Origin: Microbulbifer sp. ALW1
GTDB lineage: Bacteria; Pseudomonadota; Gammaproteobacteria; Pseudomonadales; Cellvibrionaceae
Assembly (NCBI RefSeq): GCF_009903625.1
Contig: NZ_CP047569.1
Location: 144,001-208,000 of the forward strand
Length of the DNA: 64,000 bases
Direction: 5' to 3'
In this document: positions 1 through 7,000 of the stretch, in pieces
Layout: every line of letters begins with the position of its first letter
Position numbering within the stretch: position 1 is the stretch's first letter
Notes under the pieces: generated by a model
The model's database searches: none
What the model saw: only the letters and a program-made list of their open reading frames with translations
Told to the model about the DNA's origin: nothing
Translations under genes and position numbers: made by a program

Positions 1-589
1 AGTAATGTTGAATCTGTTGCTTGTAGCGGCGCAAGTGCCAAAGAGTGAGCAACGCGTACAGGGTATTCATCCCAAAGGACACGGTTGCAATAAAAATGTG
101 GGGTCGCCAGAAAATGTCCACCATTCCCTCACCAAACAAGCCCAGTGGTGAAACCACCGCGGCAAGTGAAAAGGCGACCAGCGGGACGAGCAAGAAGCTG
201 CCCCTGACAGAACCTGGATAAATCAGGGAATTGACATAGTGAAAGAGAAACGCACCGGGAAAGTAAAAAACCAGCGCCAGGGCACTGAAAAACCAGCCCC
301 CGACATTGTGCCCAAACCAGCCAGAGATGATCGGATTGTAGGTGAGCAAAAACACCAGTTCCGTCAAACCCACCAGAAAAACAAAGCCGGCCAGGATGTT
401 CGCACTGTGGCGGCGCGATCGAATCTGCACCGGTGAATCGCCCCGCACTTCGGCATACAGACGAATCAACGCCCGGCTGTGTAGCAGGTAGAATATGGCA
501 AACAGTGCAGACTCGATAAACAGTATCCAGATCAGGATATCGTAGCCATTGAATACCGGTTTGCTTAGCGCTTCATAGAAGCCTCTCAT
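1..589 (-). CDS. Multi-pass membrane protein, N-terminal part (cut by left edge)
   Basis: An open frame runs on the minus strand from an ATG at 589 off the left edge, giving about 196 residues without a stop. It begins MRGFYEALSKPVFNGYDILI and shows roughly six hydrophobic segments separated by short charged loops. The last visible residues (LWHLRRYKQQIQHY) are basic and amphipathic, as at the exit of a membrane bundle into a cytoplasmic domain. That layout occurs in membrane-anchored AraC-type regulators and in some sensor proteins, but the output domain lies outside the window, so this is only a possibility. It sits next to the sugar-porter operon on the same strand. Confidence 0.6.
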   Translation of the reverse strand, partial: MRGFYEALSKPVFNGYDILIWILFIESALFAIFYLLHSRALIRLYAEVRGDSPVQIRSRRHSANILAGFVFLVGLTELVFLLTYNPIISGWFGHNVGGWFFSALALVFYFPGAFLFHYVNSLIYPGSVRGSFLLVPLVAFSLAAVVSPLGLFGEGMVDIFWRPHIFIATVSFGMNTLYALLTLWHLRRYKQQIQHY

Positions 590-638
590 CGGATAAGGAC
601 CTGTGTTTCATTATTTTTCTACTGGCCACTATAAATGA

Positions 639-1604
639 CTAACTGCCAAATTGGCTGCGCACCCTCGCCATCACCTGCTGAAATGCGATGGACATCTCAT
701 GAGGCATCTGTTCTGACTGCAGGCGGCCAGACTGGATATCGGCACTGGCTGCTGCAATTTCAAACTCGAACCCGAGCCCCTTGCGGTAATCAATAAATTG
801 ATCAATCTGCTCGTCCAGCTGGAACAGGCTACAGCGGTCCGCACGCCAGAAATCCGGAATCGCGATATAGCCCTCTTCACCGATGATGTACGCCCAGTTC
901 TGCAATTTGCAGCGGAAAGAAGTAGCCAGGGTGGCCACCGCTCCCTGTTGGTACTCCGCCAGAATGACCACATCATCTTCCACGCCGTTCGGCGCAAGAT
1001 GTGTCCGCACCGAAATATCCTCAGGTTCCTGTTCCAGGAAGTACTGGGCAATCGCAACCGGGTAGATACCCATCTCCAACAGGCAACCTCCGGCGAGTCG
1101 GTTGTCGTATTCACGACGATCATTGGAAAAGGGGATCGGATACCCAAAATCCGCTTTAATGTGGCGAATCTTGCCGATGCGGCCTTGGTCTACCCATTGT
1201 TTTGCCTTGCGCAGCGCCGGTAGAAACCAGGTCCACATCCCCTCCATCAGATAGCAATTCTGATCCGTGGCGAATTTTGTCAGCTCACGACACTCATCCG
1301 GATTAACCACCAGAGGTTTCTCGCACAGCACTGCCTTACCAGAGGTCAGGGCAGCCACGGCCTGGGAGAAATGCAGGTTGTGGGGGGTTGCAATATAGAC
1401 TGCGTCCACCTCGTCGGAATCGAAGAGACCTTGGTACCCCTCGCAAGCCATCCCAATGTCGTATTTGGCGGCAAAGAGTTCGGCGTTTCTTGCACTGCGC
1501 GCACCAACCGCAACCAGCTCGGCGTTATCCACATGCTGAATGTCGCCTGCAAACGAATGGGCTATGCGCCCCGCCCCAATAATTCCCCAGCGCACCTTGT
1601 TCAT
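639..1604 (-). CDS. Gfo/Idh/MocA-family NAD(P)-dependent sugar oxidoreductase
   Basis: The protein has about 321 residues. The N-terminal Rossmann fold shows WGIIGAGRIAHSF, followed by the family hallmark CEKPL in the loop after the fourth strand, then a C-terminal alpha/beta dimerisation domain containing GGCLLEMGIYPVA. I chose the ATG at 1604, seven codons inside the longest frame, because AAGGA lies 7 nt before it. Family members oxidise or reduce pyranoses; D-xylose 1-dehydrogenases of the dimeric dihydrodiol dehydrogenase type belong here. The gene follows the sugar porter by about 24 nt, so the pair is probably co-transcribed and acts on the imported sugar. D-xylose as substrate is an inference from context; anhydrofructose or other aldoses are possible. 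Confidence 0.8.
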   Translation of the reverse strand: MNKVRWGIIGAGRIAHSFAGDIQHVDNAELVAVGARSARNAELFAAKYDIGMACEGYQGLFDSDEVDAVYIATPHNLHFSQAVAALTSGKAVLCEKPLVVNPDECRELTKFATDQNCYLMEGMWTWFLPALRKAKQWVDQGRIGKIRHIKADFGYPIPFSNDRREYDNRLAGGCLLEMGIYPVAIAQYFLEQEPEDISVRTHLAPNGVEDDVVILAEYQQGAVATLATSFRCKLQNWAYIIGEEGYIAIPDFWRADRCSLFQLDEQIDQFIDYRKGLGFEFEIAAASADIQSGRLQSEQMPHEMSIAFQQVMARVRSQFGS

Positions 1605-1628
1605 TACCCGTTCCTTTTCGTTCATTGT

Positions 1629-3227
1629 TTACACCGCGCAAGCATTTTTTTGTGGATCATGTGCAACGACGTTTGATGCCGACTTTACACCCAGGGCCTT
1701 TTCCAACTGCTCCAGCGTTTTGCCACGGGTTTCCGGCAGCAGCCAGGCGACGAGGACAAACCCCAAAAGCGCGAAACCACCATAAATTGAAAAGGTGCCA
1801 ACAATCCCAAGATGCGCGAGCTCCCAGGGAAAGGCAAGTTGCACAACGTAACTCACCGCGCTGTTCGCCACTCCAATGCAAGAGATGGCAACACCACGAA
1901 TGGTGTTCGGGAAAATTTCCGACAGCAGCACCCACATGACGGGCCCCAGAGAAAAGGCAAAAGAGGCAACAAAACCAAGGATTCCAATCAGAACCAGCTT
2001 CGCATTCACATCAATCGCCAGCTGCATCAGAGCGCTCTGGTGACTGAGGTATTCCTCCTGGGTCAAACGTTGTTTAAGTGCATTTTTGAACGCCACATCA
2101 TTTTCAAATCGTACGCCGACCAGTGGCTTCAGCACTTCCGATTCGGTCAATGCAAAAACTTCACCGGCACGGTTCTCCGGGAGTTCGTAACTGGCGCGAC
2201 TGAAGCTGCCAGCGCAAATGGCCATGCTCACAACCACCCCTGCCAGCCCGATTAGCATCAACGGTTTTCGACCCAGACGATCAATCAGTGCCATCGCCAA
2301 CAGGGTGAAAACAATATTGATAATGCCTACCCACACTGCCTGAACAAAGGCTGCATCGGTACCAACGCCGCTCTGTTCGAATATTGTCGGTGCATAGAAG
2401 TAAACCGCATTGATACCGGTAATCTGCTGGGACACCCCGACAATGAGACCGAGCACCAACACCAACCGCATGGGGCGACCGAACAACCTGCGCACGGCAT
2501 CGAGAACCGCCTGGCGCCCTTCCGATACCGACTCGCGGATACAGGCAATTTGCACCTCCACTTCATTCCGGCTCATCAAACGGGAAAAAATTCCACGCGC
2601 CTCCTGCTCGCGGTCATTCAACAACAACCAGCGCGGGCTTTCCGGAATGGTGTACAGCAATGCCAGATACATCAGTGCAGGCACTATTTCGATCCCCAGC
2701 ATCCACCGCCAGGTGTGTACGTCAATACCGAGCGCCACAACCCAGGGAAGATCACCGGCACTCAATTGCAGAATCAGGTAGTTGGCGAAATAGGCGGCAG
2801 AAAAGCCCAGCATGATATTGAGCTGGTTTATGGACACCATCCGCCCCCGAGACCGCGCAGACGCGACTTCGGCAATGTACATGGGTGCGATATGCAGGGA
2901 CGCAAAGGCCAGACCGCCAATAAAGCGCGCAAGCACCAGAAGAAAATAGGTTGTTGCAAAAGCGGAACAAATGGCTGAAACCACATACAGTGCCGCGATC
3001 AGCTTCAACACCGTGCGCCGGCCAAAGCGGTCGGCCAAAGACCCGGCGAGAAATGAGGCGATGATCGCCCCGAGTGTTGGCGCACTGACCACCATGCCCT
3101 GCTGAAATTCATTCAGGCCGAACTCAATAGCGGTGAAGCCGACAACACCGGAGATGACGGAGGCATCGAAGCCAAAAACAAATCCACCCAGCGAGACAAT
3201 GAGAGCGTAACGTAGCGCATGTGACAT
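1629..3227 (-). CDS. MFS sugar porter (XylE-like sugar:proton symporter)
   Basis: This is a 532-residue, 12-helix major facilitator protein of the sugar porter family. Signatures seen in order are GGFVFGFDASVISG in helix 1, DRFGRRTVLK in the helix 2-3 loop, PESPRWLLL before the central loop, QQITGINAVYFYAPTIF in helix 7 (the sugar-binding QQxxGxN motif), DRLGRKP in the repeated loop and PETRGKT after helix 12. A long periplasmic insert of about 70 residues between helices 9 and 10 also occurs in some marine homologues. It lies in the inner membrane and probably imports D-xylose or a related monosaccharide. It starts 37 nt after the U-tract of a strong terminator that closes the receptor gene upstream, so it needs its own promoter or readthrough. 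Confidence 0.88.
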   Translation of the reverse strand: MSHALRYALIVSLGGFVFGFDASVISGVVGFTAIEFGLNEFQQGMVVSAPTLGAIIASFLAGSLADRFGRRTVLKLIAALYVVSAICSAFATTYFLLVLARFIGGLAFASLHIAPMYIAEVASARSRGRMVSINQLNIMLGFSAAYFANYLILQLSAGDLPWVVALGIDVHTWRWMLGIEIVPALMYLALLYTIPESPRWLLLNDREQEARGIFSRLMSRNEVEVQIACIRESVSEGRQAVLDAVRRLFGRPMRLVLVLGLIVGVSQQITGINAVYFYAPTIFEQSGVGTDAAFVQAVWVGIINIVFTLLAMALIDRLGRKPLMLIGLAGVVVSMAICAGSFSRASYELPENRAGEVFALTESEVLKPLVGVRFENDVAFKNALKQRLTQEEYLSHQSALMQLAIDVNAKLVLIGILGFVASFAFSLGPVMWVLLSEIFPNTIRGVAISCIGVANSAVSYVVQLAFPWELAHLGIVGTFSIYGGFALLGFVLVAWLLPETRGKTLEQLEKALGVKSASNVVAHDPQKNACAV

Positions 3228-3256
3228 AACGGTTCCGCTATTGTTTTTATTGATTT

Positions 3257-3290
3257 AAAAAAAAGCGGCAACCTGAATCCAGGTTGCCGC
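3257..3290 (-). terminator. Intrinsic terminator after TonB receptor gene
   Basis: A near-perfect 12-bp stem (GCGGCAACCTG paired with CAGGTTGCCGC) at 3265-3290 is followed on the minus strand by eight U residues (A-run at 3257-3264). It ends the receptor transcript just before the sugar-porter gene. Confidence 0.85.
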
Positions 3291-3340
3291 AAAAGTCGAA
3301 GAAGAGAGTAACAATTAAACACTGACGTTCGACGTTAGCC

Positions 3341-3370
3341 GGGTACCCGCGCCAAAAGGCGCAGGTACCC
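3341..3370 (-). other. Stem-loop in 3' UTR of TonB receptor gene
   Basis: The arms GGGTACCCGCGCC and GGCGCAGGTACCC surround an AAAA loop, giving a strong hairpin with no following U-tract. It lies between the receptor stop codon and the terminator and may protect the 3' end; that role is a guess. Confidence 0.5.
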
Positions 3371-3383
3371 GTGCACACCTGGA

Positions 3384-6326
3384 TCAGAAGTTAGCGCGCA
3401 GCCCCAGTGCGTAGCGGGCACCGAACTCCTGAGCACTGATCAGCTGATTGCTGAAGCGACCATGTTGACGGAAGTCTTCACCTGTCAGGTTCAAGCCTTC
3501 GAGGAATACGGTCATATTGTCGGAGATCTCGTAGCTGGCGCTCAGGTCCCACTGGCCATAGGCTTCGGTGAACACCGGCTCATCCGGAGCGCGCAACTGA
3601 TCGGTAGATGCGAGGAAGTCATCACGCCAGTTGTAAGCGAGTCGCGCCTGGAAGCCATTCTTGTCATAGAAGCCCACCAGGTTGTAGGAATCGCTCAGAC
3701 CGTTCAGTGCCAGCTGTTCTGCGGTTTCAAATACGTCGTATTCCAGGTCGCCGTCGACCAGGGTAGCGTTCGCCTGAAGACCGAACCCGCTGTCACCCAG
3801 CATGTGCTGTACCGCAAGCTCGAATCCCTGAACGTGGGAGTCGCCCTTGTTTACCGGTGTGGTGATCAGCCAGTTGATTTCCGGAGAGTTGGCAATCACC
3901 GTGCCATCACAGGCGGGTACATCTTCACCATTGAGGCCGCAGGTATTGCCGTTGATGCCCACATCACCGCGGCTCGGGTCGGTATAGGCTACGCCATCGG
4001 CGTTGTACAGCAGTCCGGACGTGGTATCTGCAGACACATAGTTATCCACAAACTTCTGGAAGTGGTTGACAGAAACGTAGCTGCCGTCTGCGTAGTACCA
4101 CTCCAGCGCCAGGTCCAGGTTATCCGCCAGATAGGGTTTCAGGTCTGCATTACCCTGATAGGCGAGATAGGGGCCACTGGGACGACTGTTGGCGATGCTT
4201 ACTGCCGGGCGCAGTGCGGTCAGGTCGGTACGCGTCATGGTGCGACCGATGGAGGCGCGTGCGACCACCTCTTCGGTAATATCCAGGCGAACATCCAGGC
4301 TTGGCAGGAAATAGGCGTAGTCGCCATCCAGCTCGGTTACACCGTAAACCAGATCCTCACTGAACTGCGGACGCAGTTCGGTCAGGCTTTCATAACGCAG
4401 CGCGTAAGGCGTCACCTGGCGGGTTTCACCGGTCACATCGGTCGCCTCGTAGCGTAAGCCGGCAACCATGGTCAGTGGCATCTGCGCAATTTCAGTTTCA
4501 AAATTAAACTGCGAATAAGCAGAAGTGCTCTGTTCGGTGACGGTGTTGTACACCTCCGGGTTGAAGGTAAAACCAAACTCATCGCCGATCTGGTCGTACA
4601 TGGATTTCACGTCGAACTTGAGGAAGTACGGGAAGAGCGCTTCATTGCCACTAAAGGCACTGCCGGTACCGGCGCTACTGATCAGCGACAGCTGATCGAC
4701 AGATGGGTTCCAGGCGCGACCGAGGGTGGTCATGTTCATGCGCCAGGTCGTATCGAATTCGAAATCGACATAGCCGATACCAAACTGGGCAGACTTCAGC
4801 ATGCTGTCGTTGCTGTTCACCCAGTTGAAATCGAGTTTGGCCTGGTCGATGGTATTCAACACTTCATTGCCGCGGCCGATCACCAGGTTGCCACCAACAC
4901 TGGCAAGGTCGTACTGCTCCCCTTTGGTAGCACCGTCATAGAGGTAGTGCACGTTGCCATCGAACCCGAACGCATTCATGGATGCCGGGTCGTTCAGGAT
5001 CGGCAGCTGGGTACCCTGCCCGTAGTCGATGGTGAACTGGCCCGCATAACACTGCTCATAGGTCGCGCAGTAAAAATCCGCGTTACTCAGCAGAATGGAC
5101 TTTTCCGACAGGTTGCCGTCGGGCTGCGCGTGGGAGGTGGAGTGATGAATATCAAATTTGGCGCTGAGATTTTCGCTCAGGTCCCACTCCAGGTTGAAAC
5201 CGATGGATTCATTTTCGGTTTCCAGTTCATCGATGTAGCCGATGTAGTCGGTACCGCCGGCACCATTGACGATCTGTGCGATGGAACCATTTTCATCGGT
5301 GGAACCACTTACCCAGTTACCAAACCAGTGTGCGGTCTGGTAGCGCTCGATATCGTCCTGATAGCTCGAATAGAAGTAATCCAGACTGGCAACCGCTGCA
5401 TCGCTGATCGCGTACTGAACCACTACCTGGGCGTTATCACGCGCGCGCTCGTGGTGGCTCTGGTCCATGTTGTAGTTCTGCGGCATCCAGATGGTGCCAC
5501 CGGGGTTATTGCTGCGGTTGATCGCGGAATCGTCAATCGCTCCGCCGCCACAGGCGTCGGTGGAGGTGCTGAATCCAAGTTCACAGTTGCCTGCAGTCTG
5601 GCGCAGCCAGCCATCGGTCGCGATAATTTCCTGCGAGCTGTCACGCTGGGAGTGGGACAGTGCCGCAAGCACACCCAGTTTGCCGTCGAACAGCTGAGTG
5701 GAGAACATACCGGAAACTTCCGGCGTAAAGTCGTCACCCTGTACGTTGGTGGTGTCGCTATTGGTCTTTACGCTGAATGCAGATTTAAAGCCATCGTAAT
5801 CAAATGGCTTGGCGGTGCGCACATTCACGGTCGCGCCGATACCGCCGGATGCCTGCTCGGCACGCGCGGTTTTGTAAACATCAACACCCACCACAGATTC
5901 CGGGGCAATCTGCTCAAAGTTGAAGCTGCGGTTCTGGGTGCCGCCAGCACCTTCCTGCTTGGGGGAGTCCGCAAACGGCATATTGCGGCCATTCAGGGTT
6001 ACAAGGTTAAAGTTGGGACCAAAACCGCGCACGGTTATCTGGTTACCTTCGCCATTTTTACGGTCAATGGACACACCACTGATACGCTGCAGGGATTCCG
6101 CCAGGTTGGTATCAGGGAACTTACCGATGTCTTCTGCGGAAATGGCATCCACAACACCGTTGGCATCGCGCTTGATGTCGGCGGCTTTTTGCAGTGAACC
6201 GCGGATACCGGTTACCACAATCTCTTCCATCGCCTCGACACCGTCCTGCGCCAGTACGGCACCGGAGTTCACCATCGCAATTGAGATCACCAGGGGCTTC
6301 AGGCCCAAAGTAGTCTTTCTCATCAT
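3384..6326 (-). CDS. TonB-dependent outer-membrane receptor (TIGR01782-like), xylose regulon
   Basis: The product has about 980 residues. It starts MMRKTTLGLKPLVISIAMVN with a cleavable signal peptide ending near VLAQ. The start at 6326 is set by GGAGG seven nt upstream; the longest frame begins 14 codons earlier without a good site. The plug domain shows EEIVVTGIRGSL, then LAESLQRISGVSIDR and QITVRGFGPNFNLVTLNG, the pattern of the large Xanthomonas/Caulobacter-type receptors that import oligosaccharides. The barrel ends with the aromatic terminus ALGLRANF. Two copies of the xylose-regulon palindrome lie 71 and 305 nt upstream, so it probably takes up xylan-derived oligosaccharides. The ligand is inferred, not visible. 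Confidence 0.9.
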   Translation of the reverse strand: MMRKTTLGLKPLVISIAMVNSGAVLAQDGVEAMEEIVVTGIRGSLQKAADIKRDANGVVDAISAEDIGKFPDTNLAESLQRISGVSIDRKNGEGNQITVRGFGPNFNLVTLNGRNMPFADSPKQEGAGGTQNRSFNFEQIAPESVVGVDVYKTARAEQASGGIGATVNVRTAKPFDYDGFKSAFSVKTNSDTTNVQGDDFTPEVSGMFSTQLFDGKLGVLAALSHSQRDSSQEIIATDGWLRQTAGNCELGFSTSTDACGGGAIDDSAINRSNNPGGTIWMPQNYNMDQSHHERARDNAQVVVQYAISDAAVASLDYFYSSYQDDIERYQTAHWFGNWVSGSTDENGSIAQIVNGAGGTDYIGYIDELETENESIGFNLEWDLSENLSAKFDIHHSTSHAQPDGNLSEKSILLSNADFYCATYEQCYAGQFTIDYGQGTQLPILNDPASMNAFGFDGNVHYLYDGATKGEQYDLASVGGNLVIGRGNEVLNTIDQAKLDFNWVNSNDSMLKSAQFGIGYVDFEFDTTWRMNMTTLGRAWNPSVDQLSLISSAGTGSAFSGNEALFPYFLKFDVKSMYDQIGDEFGFTFNPEVYNTVTEQSTSAYSQFNFETEIAQMPLTMVAGLRYEATDVTGETRQVTPYALRYESLTELRPQFSEDLVYGVTELDGDYAYFLPSLDVRLDITEEVVARASIGRTMTRTDLTALRPAVSIANSRPSGPYLAYQGNADLKPYLADNLDLALEWYYADGSYVSVNHFQKFVDNYVSADTTSGLLYNADGVAYTDPSRGDVGINGNTCGLNGEDVPACDGTVIANSPEINWLITTPVNKGDSHVQGFELAVQHMLGDSGFGLQANATLVDGDLEYDVFETAEQLALNGLSDSYNLVGFYDKNGFQARLAYNWRDDFLASTDQLRAPDEPVFTEAYGQWDLSASYEISDNMTVFLEGLNLTGEDFRQHGRFSNQLISAQEFGARYALGLRANF

Positions 6327-6396
6327 TATTATGCCTCCCGAATAGGCTTTATTGTTTAAGAGTACCACCCTTTAACAAGGGCGTAATTTGCGCCAA

Positions 6397-6414
6397 AATG
6401 AAAACGTTTACATT
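6397..6414. promoter_or_regulatory. LacI-type operator, proximal to TonB receptor
   Basis: The sequence AATGAAAACGTTTACATT differs at one position from the perfect palindrome found between the SDR and LacI genes. It lies 71 nt upstream of the receptor start. Confidence 0.75.
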
Positions 6415-6630
6415 TACTGAGCTGCATTTACCCGGAAGCTGGCGTTACGTGGAAGGATGCCCGCTCATCGGGTAGAGGTCGCTCGGTCAGGAACCAAACT
6501 CGGTGAAAGAATCTATTTGCAAGAACTGCAGAGTGATGTGATGCATAGTCTTCTCCCGCCTGGCTGTTCGCCATCGCTTTATTGTTTTTTTTCGCGCCCG
6601 TTTTCGAGCGTCAGAATCAGACTAACCAAC

Positions 6631-6648
6631 AATGTAAACGTTTACAAC
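6631..6648. promoter_or_regulatory. LacI-type operator, distal to TonB receptor
   Basis: AATGTAAACGTTTACAAC matches 16 of 18 positions of the palindrome. Its start is 234 bp from the start of the proximal site, a distance compatible with a repression loop if the regulator is tetrameric. Confidence 0.72.
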
Positions 6649-6915
6649 GGTCTTTTCGGCCCCGGTTTCACGCCGGCTTCCTCCCCCCTCTCGCCAATAG
6701 TAATTTGTTGCTCGGACTCCCGGATTTGCCACAGGTAGCATAATTTTGTTGTCATTCGTACGACGATTTACCGCCGTTTGCACCGTGTAAAAAAAACCGG
6801 AAATATTTTTTTATCAGAGCACATATTGTGATTTACAGCTCAAATCCGAAGTGACCCGGAGCGTGCAGCGCCGCCGTACAGCTCGTTACACAGCCCTCCA
6901 AACAAGCCTTTAAAT

Positions 6916-6948
6916 AAAAAGCGCCCCGGAGCAGTACTCCGGGGCGCT
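6916..6948 (-). terminator. Intrinsic terminator of the cytochrome gene
   Basis: AGCGCCCCGGAG pairs with CTCCGGGGCGCT around a short loop (6920-6948), with an A-run on the plus strand at 6916-6920 giving the U-tract for minus-strand transcription from the cytochrome gene. Confidence 0.85.
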
Positions 6949-7000
6949 GAATGTAATCAACCATCAGTGGGGGCCGACATAGCCGGTACCCGACGCGGGT

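Larger units (their letters stand above)
6327..7000. other. Intergenic regulatory region, no gene seen
   Basis: This 670-bp stretch separates two minus-strand genes. It holds the receptor promoter region with two LacI-type operators (6397-6414 and 6631-6648), AT-rich sequence around 6760-6830, and the terminator of the cytochrome gene. A 93-codon plus-strand frame at 6457-6738 has no coding signal I can recognise and covers an operator, so I do not call it. Confidence 0.6.

Noticed and set aside
6457..6738. A 93-codon plus-strand frame between receptor and cytochrome genes
   Set aside because: It spans a LacI-type operator and has no recognisable protein text or ribosome site.
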